Below are positions 33,677-42,315 of a stretch of DNA of 64,000 nt, piece after piece. This DNA is from REBR01 sp033721915 (GTDB taxonomy: Bacteria > Pseudomonadota > Gammaproteobacteria > Pseudomonadales > Oleiphilaceae). The number at the start of each line of letters is the position of its first letter. Positions within the stretch are counted from its first letter, which is position 1. The position numbers and the translations under genes are program-made. Under the pieces are notes generated by a model that searched no databases, was not told where the DNA came from, and worked only from the letters and a program-made list of their open reading frames with translations. The DNA lies in NCBI GenBank assembly GCA_033721915.1, contig JAWWAC010000003.1, positions 65,634 through 129,633 on the forward strand. Reading direction: 5' to 3'.

Positions 33677-34516
33677 ATGGAAGATCAGCCACTGGCAGGC
33701 CTGCGTATTGCCATTCCCGAAACCCGCCAGCTGGATGTGCTGGCACAGATGCTGGAGCGCCGTGGTGCCACGACCTGGCGTTGCCCGCTGGTGTCCATTC
33801 TGGACAGCCCGGACAGCGACGCCGTGGAGCAGTGGCTCAGGCGCTTCAATCAGGGGCATATGGATCAGCTGGTGCTGATGACCGGTGAGGGGCTGCGTCG
33901 CCTTGTGGGTTTTGCCGAAAGGGCCGGCCTGCGTGACGAGTTTGTGGAGCGGCTGGGCCGGGTGCCGGTGATCACCCGCGGGCCCAAACCGGGTAACGCC
34001 CTGCGCGAGCTGGGTCTCAGGCCCACGGAGCTGGCGTCCCAACCCACTACGGAAGGCATGATCGAAACCCTCTCAAGGCACGATCTGGAAGGGCTGACCG
34101 TGGGGGTGCAGCTGTACGGGGAGGAGCCCAATTACCGTCTGACGGACTTTATCACCGCCCGGGGTGCCGAGGTGCTGACGGTAGCCCCCTATGTCTATGC
34201 CAGCGAGACGGACGATGCACAGGTGCAGTCACTGATCCGGGGCATTGTCGACGGGCGTCTGGATGCCGTGGCCTTTACCAGCCAGCCACAGGTCCGTCGT
34301 CTGCTGAAAGTGGGGGCCGCCATGGAGGCGGACGAGGCATTGCTGGAAGCCCTGAACCGGATGACGGTGATTGCCGTGGGACCGGTGGTGCGTGACAGAC
34401 TGGAGGAATCCGGTATCACCGTGGATGTGATGCCGGAAGAGAGCTACTTCATGAAGCCCATGGTGCGGGCGCTGATCGAGCGGATCAGGCCCCAGGCTTC
34501 TGCCGGCGGCGACTGA
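33677..34516 (+). CDS. Uroporphyrinogen-III synthase-like protein (HemD family)
   Basis: A 279-residue HemD-fold protein; HemD cyclises hydroxymethylbilane to uroporphyrinogen III, the precursor of heme and siroheme. It starts LAGLRIAIPETRQLDVLAQM, has ITRGPKPGNALRELGLRP and VQLYGEEPNYRLTDFI in the middle, and LDAVAFTSQPQVRRLL near 192-207, all typical of the two-domain family. The ATG at 33677 begins before the first strand. It is translationally close to gabD rather than in a hem operon. Family members outside hem loci often lack proven synthase activity, though nitrite reductase in this genome does need siroheme. It overlaps by 32 bp the convergent PEP-CTERM-like gene. Confidence 0.85.
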   Translation: MEDQPLAGLRIAIPETRQLDVLAQMLERRGATTWRCPLVSILDSPDSDAVEQWLRRFNQGHMDQLVLMTGEGLRRLVGFAERAGLRDEFVERLGRVPVITRGPKPGNALRELGLRPTELASQPTTEGMIETLSRHDLEGLTVGVQLYGEEPNYRLTDFITARGAEVLTVAPYVYASETDDAQVQSLIRGIVDGRLDAVAFTSQPQVRRLLKVGAAMEADEALLEALNRMTVIAVGPVVRDRLEESGITVDVMPEESYFMKPMVRALIERIRPQASAGGD

Positions 34517-35108
34517 ACGCCAGCCCCAGAAGACCCATGGACAGCAGGGCCAGTGGTGCCGGGGCCGGCACACGGTTGGTATTGGCGATGTTTTTTGCGG
34601 TGACCGTGGCCGTGACCGTGGCGGACTGCCCCAGCTGTGCCCCCTGGAGGTCGGAGAAGGCCAGGTAGAAGCGGTCGCCGTTGTCCATCTCGATCAGCCC
34701 CGGCTGTTCCAGCCACTTGAGATCCCCCAGTGAGAAAAACAGTATACTGAGCCAGAAGGCATTGGCCTCACCGGTACCGTCCAGTTCACCGGGCCGGGTG
34801 AAGGCCAGGTTGGCCCGTATATCGGTGTCTCCGGTGCCGACTTCGGGCAGCTTGATGTCAAAAAAATCGAAGGTATGGGACTCCTCCTCGGCCAGGCTGA
34901 AGCGGGTGTCCGCCAGTGTGTCGCTGAGGGTCAGTTCCAGACCCCCCAGGACTGAAACATCCCAGCCCCCCACCACTTCCACGGCGGAATTCTCCAGCGA
35001 TGTCTCGAAATCCAGCATCGCTGCGGCCATGGTGCCGGTGCTGAAAAGAAGTCCGGCCGCCAGGCCGGTCAGTGCGGTTGTAACGGCTCGCTTTCCCATC
35101 ATCATCAT
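34485..35108 (-). CDS. Secreted protein with PEP-CTERM-like sorting tail
   Basis: A protein of about 204-207 residues. The signal peptide (ALTGLAAGLLFSTGTMAAA) precedes a beta-rich, acidic mature domain (LDFETSLENSAVEVV, LGGLELTLSDTLADTRFSL). The C-terminus is VPAPAPLALLSMGLLGLAF followed by SRRR: a Pro-rich motif, a hydrophobic helix and an Arg cluster, the tripartite exosortase sorting signal in its VPAPAP variant. Four consecutive ATG codons (35097-35108) make the exact start ambiguous. Exosortase, if present, is encoded elsewhere. A role in exopolysaccharide or biofilm surface is general to such proteins and is inferred only. Confidence 0.83.
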   Translation of the reverse strand: MMMMGKRAVTTALTGLAAGLLFSTGTMAAAMLDFETSLENSAVEVVGGWDVSVLGGLELTLSDTLADTRFSLAEEESHTFDFFDIKLPEVGTGDTDIRANLAFTRPGELDGTGEANAFWLSILFFSLGDLKWLEQPGLIEMDNGDRFYLAFSDLQGAQLGQSATVTATVTAKNIANTNRVPAPAPLALLSMGLLGLAFSRRRQKPGA

Positions 35109-35296
35109 CCCTGTGTTTATCCATTCGTCCCTTTCCACGAATCTGTCCTTCATGGACTGCTTTCGGGCGCGTTAAACAGTTGCGCCCTGGTGATCAAGCA
35201 GGCTTGATGCCATTGGGGCCAAGCCGCTGATAAATGCGGATCTTTCTGAGAGGGGGCAGGCCCGGGTGTCAATTAACCCGACGGCACAACAAGGGG

Positions 35297-36655
35297 TCAG
35301 GAGGCGTCGGACTGCCGGGTCGGCGCGCTGCTTTCGCCGCCGTAGAGGTGTTTCAGGCCCTGACGGTAGAGCTGCCAGGCCATCAGGCCCGCCGCCAGGT
35401 TGCCCACCATGGCGCCAGTGAACAGGCCCTGGATGCCGGCCAGTTGCCCTCCCAGCCACAGTGGCGGCAGGAAGCACAGAAACAGGCGCAGACAGGAAAT
35501 CAGCAGCGCCCGGAACGCCATGCCCATGGCGTTGCAGGCGGACACCATCAGCATGCATACCCCCAGTGAGCCGTAACTCAGTGGGACCCGCAGCAGATAG
35601 TCCTCGAGCAGTGACTGCACCGAGGCCTCACTGGAGAAAAGAGGTGTCAAAAGCCCTGACAGTGCCAGCCAGAGTCCTGCCACCGCCAGCTGAAAGACCA
35701 GCACAAAGGCCACGGCGATACGGATCAGCGCTTCAATGCGGGCCAGCTCCCCGGCGCCGAGAAAACGCCCGATCATGGGGGGCATGGACATGGTCAGTGC
35801 CAGCACCACCACAATGGAGAAAAACTCCAGCCGGTTGCCCAGTCCCCAGGCCCCCACCGCCGCCTCGCCAAACCCCGCCACCAGTCCGGTGGCCAGCATG
35901 GCCGCCAGGGGGGGCATCAGCTGACTGAGCATGGCGGGGGCGGCGATGCCTCCCAACTCCCTGCCGGCACCGGGCAGTCCCAGCCCCTGCCAGCGCAGGC
36001 TGATCCACTGGCGCTGTATCAGGCGGCGGTACACCACCAGGTTGCCACAGGCAAAGCTCACCACCGTGGCCCAGGCGGCACCGGGCAGCCCCCAGTCGAA
36101 AACGAAAATGAACAGCGGGTCCAGTGTCACATTGATCAGGCTGGTCACCACCATCAGCAGTCCCGGCAGTGCGGTATCCCCGTGGGAGCGGCACAGGCTG
36201 TAACCGAAATACAGGGTCGCCCCCAGCCAGGCACTGAGCAGCCAGGGCTGCCAGTAACGGCTGATCAGGGGCAGCAGAGCGCTGTCAGCCCCCATCAGCG
36301 AGAGAATGACCGGGCGCAACAGCCACAGCAGCAGGCACAGGCACAGTATCAGCACGGCACCGCCGGCCACCACCAGTCCCCCCAGCTGCCGGGCACGATG
36401 TGGATTGTCCTGGCCCAGTGTGCGGGAGATCACCGCCGTGGTGGCGATACCCAGCCCCACCTGAATACCGATCACCAGCATCTGCACCGGCAGGGTAAAA
36501 CCCAGTGCCGCCAGTGGCTGCACACCCAGCTGGCCGATAAAGGCGCTGTCCACCAGCTGGTAGCTCATCAGCGACAGCACGCCAAAGAGCATGGGCCAGG
36601 TCATGCGAAACAGCTGACGGGCCAGTGGCGAGGGGTTCGGCGTGGGGATGGGCAT
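35297..36655 (-). CDS. MATE-family multidrug/toxin extrusion transporter
   Basis: A 452-residue inner-membrane antiporter with 12 predicted helices in two related halves. The N-terminal half has MTWPMLFGVLSLMSYQLVDSAF and ISRTLGQDNPHRARQLGG. The C-terminal half has MLSQLMPPLAAMLATG and GRFLGAGELARIEALI, both characteristic of MATE proteins; homologues expel cationic drugs using Na+ or H+. The start at 36655 (MPIPTPNPSPLARQ) gives a normal short N-terminus. No local regulator was recognised. Confidence 0.92.
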   Translation of the reverse strand: MPIPTPNPSPLARQLFRMTWPMLFGVLSLMSYQLVDSAFIGQLGVQPLAALGFTLPVQMLVIGIQVGLGIATTAVISRTLGQDNPHRARQLGGLVVAGGAVLILCLCLLLWLLRPVILSLMGADSALLPLISRYWQPWLLSAWLGATLYFGYSLCRSHGDTALPGLLMVVTSLINVTLDPLFIFVFDWGLPGAAWATVVSFACGNLVVYRRLIQRQWISLRWQGLGLPGAGRELGGIAAPAMLSQLMPPLAAMLATGLVAGFGEAAVGAWGLGNRLEFFSIVVVLALTMSMPPMIGRFLGAGELARIEALIRIAVAFVLVFQLAVAGLWLALSGLLTPLFSSEASVQSLLEDYLLRVPLSYGSLGVCMLMVSACNAMGMAFRALLISCLRLFLCFLPPLWLGGQLAGIQGLFTGAMVGNLAAGLMAWQLYRQGLKHLYGGESSAPTRQSDAS

Positions 36656-36766
36656 AGGAAACAGGGAAAGCCGGGTCTGGGTGAACGATTATGCTACGCA
36701 GACCCGCCGGGAATGGAAAGGTGCGGCCTGACAAAAGCGCCAGGCACCCTTCCGGGGGGAATTCGG

Positions 36767-36946
36767 TTATTGTTCCAGACGGCGCTTTCCGCTGCGGGTC
36801 TGGGCGGCACGGGTCATGGATTCCAGTGTCTGTTTCTGCCGTGGCAGCTCCAGAACAATCCGGTTGGGGTGCGTCGCCGTGCTTTGGGCGGTAATGGCTT
36901 GCTGGCGCCGGCGGCGAAGCTGCAGATACAGTGCTTTAAGACGCAT
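36767..36946 (-). CDS. Small basic hypothetical protein
   Basis: A 59-residue, strongly basic protein (MRLKALYLQLRRRRQQAI at the N-terminus, RAAQTRSGKRRLEQ at the C-terminus). The ATG at 36946 has an excellent AAGGAGG six bases upstream, which is why this start is chosen over a longer open frame. Sequence is compatible with nucleic-acid binding, but no known family was recognised. It sits upstream of the MATE gene on the same strand, about 110 bp away. Confidence 0.6.
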   Translation of the reverse strand: MRLKALYLQLRRRRQQAITAQSTATHPNRIVLELPRQKQTLESMTRAAQTRSGKRRLEQ

Positions 36947-37337
36947 GGTTCGCCTCCTTGTGGTTGCTGTGTGAATGCTGCGATTCGGGAAATACCGGTC
37001 TTCCGGGGGGCTCTGGATGCCTCCCCGGAAGACAGGTGAACTGTACAGATCCTGAGCAGTTCCGGTAAATACGTAGCAACCGCAATGCCTGAGAAGCGAT
37101 GCCGGATTACGGATGTTTACTGTCAAAAGGTTATTGTGAGTTTCAGTTCATTGAGTCTGTTGTTTTTCGGTGAATTCAGAAATAAACCCCGGGAAATTAT
37201 TAATTCAAAAAATTCAGTGCTTAATTGGCATAATTGCGGAATTTACACTAGCCTGAGTTACGTTTGGATAACATTCATGCCCTATGCAAGTGCAGGCCAA
37301 CCTGTCTTGTCGTTAATTTAAAGAAGGAAGCTGACCC
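36947..37337. other. AT-rich non-coding region upstream of the porin gene
   Basis: About 390 bp, noticeably more AT-rich than the surroundings, especially 37120-37260. It must carry the porin promoter. A TACACT -10-like element near 37244 with TTAATT 17 bp upstream is one weak candidate. A 78-codon open frame in this region lacks a ribosome-binding site and gene-like codon use and is not considered real. Confidence 0.5.
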
Positions 37338-38462
37338 ATGAAAATGAAGAAAAGCTTACTGGCCGTTGCTGTTTCCGGTGGTCTGATTGCTGCCCCCATG
37401 GCCGCCAGTGCCAGTCCTGAAGTCTATGGTCTGATTGATATCGGCCTTGAGCATTACACGGATTCGGAAAATGCGGCCGGCCTGGAAATTTTCCAGGGCT
37501 TTAACTCCATTGACGGCAACAGCGACCAGAAGGAATTTGCCCTGCAGAACGGCATGTCCTCACGCCTGGGTGTGCGCGGAGAGGAAAAGCTGGATGTCGG
37601 CGGCCTGACCGCCTCCTACAACTTCGAGTTGGCCATTGATGTGCTGGGTGAGACCGGTGGCGGCTTTGCCGACTCCGTGGGCACCCGCCTGGGCTGGGCT
37701 GCCATCGGCGGTGACTGGGGTACCGTCAAGGTGGGCACCCAGTGGATGCCCCTGTTCGAGTACGGCGGCTGGAACACCATGCGCACCGACACGCACGGTT
37801 ATGGCACCTACTTCTATGTCACCGAGCTGCTGAGTAACACACTGCGCTTTGGCTTCCGTCAGGGCAGCGCCATCAGTTACTCCTACGGCAGTGCCTGGGG
37901 CCACTCCGATTCCTTCGCCTTTAATGTCACTGCCGGTATCGGCGAGGGTGAAGTGAACGGCACCCAGAACGAGAAAGGTCTGTCCTCCATCCAGGTGGCC
38001 GGCCAGTACAGCTTTGACAAGCGCATCAGCGTGAATGCCGTCTATCTCAGGGAGTTCAACGAGTACGAAGGCGGCGGTGTTGAAAACTTCGAGCCGGAGC
38101 TGGTGAACGTCGGTGGCCGCGTCTCCGTGACCGATGCCCTGGAATTCGGTGTCAACTACATGGTGTTGGACACCAACAATGTCGACGGCGACAAGCGTGA
38201 CGCCTTCACCATTGGCTCCTTCATGGACTTCGGCAGTGGCCTGACCGGTCACCTGGGCGTGGGTAACGGCTCCGACGACCGTGATGAGGATGTCACCACG
38301 GCCGGCCGTGATATCGAGACCAACGTCTTCGGCTTCGTCAAGCAGGCCCTGTCCGACCGCACCAATGTGCGCCTCGAGCTGGAGCATGTGCGTTACGAGG
38401 GCGCTGCTGTCAACGATGGCAAGGCCACCGTGGCCATGGTGGCACTGCAACACGCCTTCTGA
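37338..38462 (+). CDS. Outer-membrane porin (Gram-negative general porin family)
   Basis: A 374-residue trimeric-porin-type beta-barrel. The signal peptide MKMKKSLLAVAVSGGLI... is cleaved after ASA, and the mature protein begins SPEVYGLIDIGLEHYT. SSRLGVRGEEKLDVGGLTAS is the strand pair typical of family 4 porins. Alternating polar/aromatic strands continue to the C-terminus VAMVALQHAF, whose final Phe is the BamA recognition signal. The ATG at 37338 follows AAGAAGGAAG. It is monocistronic, with an intrinsic terminator. Selectivity cannot be read from sequence. Confidence 0.93.
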   Translation: MKMKKSLLAVAVSGGLIAAPMAASASPEVYGLIDIGLEHYTDSENAAGLEIFQGFNSIDGNSDQKEFALQNGMSSRLGVRGEEKLDVGGLTASYNFELAIDVLGETGGGFADSVGTRLGWAAIGGDWGTVKVGTQWMPLFEYGGWNTMRTDTHGYGTYFYVTELLSNTLRFGFRQGSAISYSYGSAWGHSDSFAFNVTAGIGEGEVNGTQNEKGLSSIQVAGQYSFDKRISVNAVYLREFNEYEGGGVENFEPELVNVGGRVSVTDALEFGVNYMVLDTNNVDGDKRDAFTIGSFMDFGSGLTGHLGVGNGSDDRDEDVTTAGRDIETNVFGFVKQALSDRTNVRLELEHVRYEGAAVNDGKATVAMVALQHAF

Positions 38463-38489
38463 ACCGGGTCTGTTTCAGTCCGACCGGAA

Positions 38490-38515
38490 CGGCACCCTGC
38501 GGGGTGCCGTTTTTT
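38490..38515 (+). terminator. Intrinsic terminator after the porin gene
   Basis: CGGCACCC and GGGTGCCG arms close a four-base loop, followed by T6; 28 bp past the stop codon. Confidence 0.93.
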
Positions 38516-38565
38516 GTGGAAGTCATCCCACCGTGTCGCGTGCCTGAAATCTCAGGCAGACGCTA

Positions 38566-40803
38566 TCAGTCACCGGCACCGGAATAGGGGCCCAGGAGCT
38601 GCGACAGCGGCTGTGGCCGGCTGATACCAAACCCCTGCCCATAGTCCACCCCCAGTTCGCTGAGCAGCCGCACCAGACTCTCACCTTCCACAAACTCCGC
38701 AATCGTCTTGAGGCCCATGTCACGGGCTACATGGCAGATGGCCCGCACCATGCTGCGGTCGGTGGGCCGGCTTTCCAGCTGGCGTATAAAGACCCCGTCA
38801 ATCTTGAGAAAATCCACCTCGAAGCTGCGCAGGTAGTCAAAAGTGGCCAGACCTGTGCCGAAGTCATCCAGTGATACGCTGCAACCCATCCCCCTCAGCT
38901 GAGCAATCAGCGTTGTGGCGACTTCACGGTCGGGGATGCGCTCGGTTTCCGTGATCTCAAAGCAGATCTGACCGGGGGGAATCCCGGTTCTGTCCAGCTG
39001 CTGGCGGATATAGTCCACCAGTTCTCCCGAGGAGAGGGAGCTGCCGGCCAGGTTGATGGCGCATTTGGCGGTGGCCGAAAGCCATCCGGGGTTGCCGGAG
39101 AGCGCCTCCAGTGTGTTGCGAATCACCCAGCGGTCAATTTCCATCATAAAGCCAAAGGTCTCGGCGATTGGCAGAAATTCTCCCGGTGACAGCAGCTCTC
39201 CCTGGGGGTCACGAAGGCGCAGAAGGATTTCATAATGCAGCTTCTCCTCCGGCGGGTGCATGGGCTGGATACGCTGTGCGTGGAGTTCCATGCGCTCCTC
39301 GGCCAACGCCGACTTGAGGGTTTCAAGTCGCTGTGTCAGTAGCCGACGCTGGTTCATCATCTCGCCGATGTCCTCGACCACGAGCACACGGTGCAACTGC
39401 TGACGGGCCATCAGTGCGGCCTGCGTGGCGGCACTGAGGTAGTGGCTGTGGTCGCTCAGGCTGCCATCCAGTGGCACCGCACCCAGGCTGATTCGCAAGG
39501 TGTTGCGGTAGTCGCCGGCACTGAACTGCTCGTTGTTGAAGGACTGATAGATCCTGTCCAGTGAGGCCGTCAGTGATGGCTGTCCAGTGCTTTCGAGGAT
39601 GAAGGCATAGCTGCCATCACCCAGGCGGGTCGGCCCGGCGTGAGGCCCGACACTGCCCATCAGCCGCGCCGCAAGTAGCTTTTCCAGGTGTTGGCTGTCC
39701 TGGAAACCCAGCATGTCCTCAAGCTGGTCAAACTGCAGGACCTGCATCAGGCACAGCCAGGAACTGGACTCGCTGGTGGGTTGCGCCAGCAGACTTTGCA
39801 GCCGTTTCGCAAACGCCCGGTCATTTTCCAGTCCGGTCAGATAGTCACTACCGGCCTGTGTGCGGAACTTCCGTAACAGCAGAACCCGCTCGGCGGTAAT
39901 CGCGGCAATCATCTGCACCATGATGGCCAGTCCACCGACCAGCAACAGCGACCGGACCAGTTCCGGAATGCTTTCTATGGTGGGCAGGCCGGCCCAGCCA
40001 TGGAGTGAGAACGCCACGAAGAGGGCGCTGAATGCGGGCACCGCCAGGGCCACATTGGCGCTGCGGGCCTGGAGAACAAGCCAGCACAGGGCGGGAAAGA
40101 AGGCAAAACCGATGACGGCGGCGTATTCGCTGCCACCGTAGACACTGGACAGCCAGGCAATCAACAGCAGAGCGGCAATCACCATCAGCCAGAGCCGGAT
40201 GTCTTTCCTGCGCCAGTCCTGTTGCATATGAGACCGGAACCGCCCCGGAGAGCGTAACAGAAAGTACGCCAGTGGCAGAAACAGGGTGATGCTCATGGCC
40301 TCAAAGGCCCAGTACACCACCCACACGTCCAGAAACCGGTTTTCGGCATACACCGGCATGAAATAGGTGAAGCCGATAGCCCCTCCGAATGCCGACAGGG
40401 CGCCTCCGATCAATGCGCCCCGGCTGTAGATGCCCAGTTGAGTAGGCAACGGGCGGTGATTCTCTGATTTGCGCCAGTACTGCTGCATCAGCCGGGTCAT
40501 CATGGCGGCCCCGGCCCCCTGCCCGGCCACAGACAGCAGGGCCACCGCCACAGGGGTGCCCTGCAATGCCAGCGACCAGAACAGCATGCTGCCCATGGTG
40601 AGCCACAACGAGCGATAGCCCAGAACCATGGTGGCCGCGGCCATAATGCCCGTGGACGGCCATATGGCGGACATTGGCATGTCCTGAATGGTAAAGGCGC
40701 GGGAAAACTCACTCAGCAGCACCAGCAACAAAACCAGGCACAACCCGGTGAACGGGTCCAACCTCACCGGCTCCCGGTGAAACTCATTCATAGTGATGGT
40801 CAT
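38566..40803 (-). CDS. MASE1-GGDEF(degenerate)-EAL membrane signalling protein
   Basis: A 745-residue protein. The N-terminal MASE1 sensor (about 15-310, eight or more helices; MPMSAIWPSTGIMAAATMVLG is typical) is followed by a GGDEF domain (about 320-470) and an EAL domain (about 495-735). The GGDEF signature has become GDGSY (in RLGDGSYAF, about residue 394), so cyclase activity is almost certainly lost. The EAL signature is EIL (HYEILLRLR), and INLAGSS, EITETER, LDDFGTGLA and FLKIDGVFI are retained. I expect a c-di-GMP phosphodiesterase with a regulatory pseudo-GGDEF domain. The ATG at 40803 follows AAGGAA. Confidence 0.92.
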   Translation of the reverse strand: MTITMNEFHREPVRLDPFTGLCLVLLLVLLSEFSRAFTIQDMPMSAIWPSTGIMAAATMVLGYRSLWLTMGSMLFWSLALQGTPVAVALLSVAGQGAGAAMMTRLMQQYWRKSENHRPLPTQLGIYSRGALIGGALSAFGGAIGFTYFMPVYAENRFLDVWVVYWAFEAMSITLFLPLAYFLLRSPGRFRSHMQQDWRRKDIRLWLMVIAALLLIAWLSSVYGGSEYAAVIGFAFFPALCWLVLQARSANVALAVPAFSALFVAFSLHGWAGLPTIESIPELVRSLLLVGGLAIMVQMIAAITAERVLLLRKFRTQAGSDYLTGLENDRAFAKRLQSLLAQPTSESSSWLCLMQVLQFDQLEDMLGFQDSQHLEKLLAARLMGSVGPHAGPTRLGDGSYAFILESTGQPSLTASLDRIYQSFNNEQFSAGDYRNTLRISLGAVPLDGSLSDHSHYLSAATQAALMARQQLHRVLVVEDIGEMMNQRRLLTQRLETLKSALAEERMELHAQRIQPMHPPEEKLHYEILLRLRDPQGELLSPGEFLPIAETFGFMMEIDRWVIRNTLEALSGNPGWLSATAKCAINLAGSSLSSGELVDYIRQQLDRTGIPPGQICFEITETERIPDREVATTLIAQLRGMGCSVSLDDFGTGLATFDYLRSFEVDFLKIDGVFIRQLESRPTDRSMVRAICHVARDMGLKTIAEFVEGESLVRLLSELGVDYGQGFGISRPQPLSQLLGPYSGAGD

Positions 40804-41113
40804 CGCCCAGTTCCTTAACCGCCCAACATCCTGAATAGCAAATTATAGAAGAACTCCCCCTGTGCGGGTCGGACCAGGGCAGATGTTTGTTAAAAGAGAA
40901 AAAATCGGGAATTACCAGCGTTTTTTCAGGCTTGTCGGGAATGTTTTGGCGCCAAAATGCGCGGTTTAAAGGGGCAGTGCACTGAGCTCGTGTCAGGGAA
41001 GGGGGCCGCTGAGTCCCAGAGACGTGTTGCCAGGCCGCGCCCTGAAAGACAGGCGCAGCCGCCGGATTGACTGCCAGAGCAGGCAATATTACCAGAGCCA
41101 TGACGGTGAGGAG
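40804..41113. other. Non-coding region with a perfect 14-bp palindrome
   Basis: About 310 bp upstream of the MASE1 gene. TTTTGGCGCCAAAA at 40944-40957 is a perfect palindrome and could be an operator. No coding sequence or terminator was identified in the rest. Confidence 0.4.
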
Positions 41114-41341
41114 TCAGCAGGCACTTTTGAACCGGGTCAACGGAATGCCCGGCAGGGGCTCCAGCATGTGGTTCAGTGCCAGCACCGCATCGGTCATTTC
41201 GGCAAACTCATCAATCAGTGTGCCTCCTTCGTGCTGCAGTGCGTAAGTTTCCATCAGGGTATTGTTGTGGCTGTCGGTTTCGGTAATGCGAACAATGGAA
41301 TAACCCTGTTCCCATTCCATTGTGGTCTCACGGACAGGCAT
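41114..41341 (-). CDS. Small acidic hypothetical protein
   Basis: A 75-residue protein (MPVRETTMEWEQGYSIVRIT...) with a GAGGAG ribosome-binding site six bases before the ATG at 41341. It alternates predicted strand and helix; EFAEMTDAVLALNHMLEPLPG forms an amphipathic helix. Family not recognised. It lies divergent from the tandem GST gene. Confidence 0.65.
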   Translation of the reverse strand: MPVRETTMEWEQGYSIVRITETDSHNNTLMETYALQHEGGTLIDEFAEMTDAVLALNHMLEPLPGIPLTRFKSAC

Positions 41342-41461
41342 AATCGACTCCTCACTGATTGCCGTTAACCCATTCTGGCCCCACTGGCCCCATTCCCCTA
41401 GTGGGACTTGGTAACGGTTGTTGTAGCAATGTCACGGAAATAATGAATGGAGTTCACTCTT

Positions 41462-42235
41462 ATGTCCCATCTGTTGTCCCGACCACTGGCGGTTGCCGGC
41501 TCCGTCGCCACCTCCACACTGGCCGGCTGGCGCGGCTGCATGGTGGTCAAGGCCGCCCCACAGCCGGAAAAGCCTCTTGTTCTGTACGACATGGAGGCCT
41601 GTCCCCATTGCCGCCGTGTGCGTGAGGCGCTTACCGCACTGCATCTGGATGCGGATATCCGCCCCTGTCCCAAGGGAGGGCAGCGCTTTCGCCCCGAGGC
41701 CGAGGCACTGGGGGGCAAACAGCAATTCCCCCTGCTGCAGGACCAGAACAATGGCCGTGTGCTCTATGAGTCCGAGGACATCGTGCACTACCTCTTTACC
41801 ACCTATGGGCAGCGTCCGGTGCCCAAGGCCTACCGGTTCCGGCCTCACCAGCCAGTGCTGGGTAGCCTGGGCTCCGCCGCACGTGGCCTGCGTGGTCTGC
41901 GTGCCGACGGTAGCCGCGCTCCCCAGAAGCCACTGCACCTGTGGAGCTTCGAGGGCAGCCCCTATTCCCGCCTGGTGCGCGAGCGCTTGTGTGAACTGGA
42001 GATTCCCTATCGTGTCCATAATCTGGGCAAAGAGCACTGGAATGAGGCCGGTCCGGCCAGCCGGCGACTCAAGCCCGGCCCCTACCAGCCCATCCCCGGT
42101 GGCAAGCGGGACGCCTTTTTCAGGCAGCATCAGCGGGTTCAGGTGCCCTATCTGGAAGACCCCAACAGTGGCGAGGCTCTTTATGAGTCGGCGGACATCC
42201 TGGCCTACCTGGAGCGCCGGTACGCCATGGTCTGA
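41462..42235 (+). CDS. Protein with two tandem GST-N/glutaredoxin-like domains
   Basis: A 257-residue protein. Two thioredoxin-fold, GST N-terminal-type domains are visible. The first (about 36-120) has LYDMEACPHCRRVREAL with a CPHC redox motif and ends VLYESEDIVHYL. The second (about 160-255) has LWSFEGSPYSRLVRERL with SPYS in the active-site position and ends ALYESADILAYL. The helical GST C-terminal domain is absent. The ATG at 41462 has GGAG upstream; a start at 41447 adds five residues. The pairing of a dicysteine domain with a serine-type domain suggests that only the first is a disulfide reductase. Its role is unknown. Confidence 0.85.
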   Translation: MSHLLSRPLAVAGSVATSTLAGWRGCMVVKAAPQPEKPLVLYDMEACPHCRRVREALTALHLDADIRPCPKGGQRFRPEAEALGGKQQFPLLQDQNNGRVLYESEDIVHYLFTTYGQRPVPKAYRFRPHQPVLGSLGSAARGLRGLRADGSRAPQKPLHLWSFEGSPYSRLVRERLCELEIPYRVHNLGKEHWNEAGPASRRLKPGPYQPIPGGKRDAFFRQHQRVQVPYLEDPNSGEALYESADILAYLERRYAMV

Positions 42236-42315
42236 ACCCCTGCCGGCTGCGTAAATGGCCGGGCTGTCTGTTAGAATGGATCGAAAATGACTGGTGACCG
42301 GAAAGGTGCGAATAC

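Noticed and set aside
37085..37321. 78-codon open frame in the porin upstream region
   Set aside because: No ribosome-binding site, composition unlike neighbouring genes, and overlap with the likely porin promoter region.
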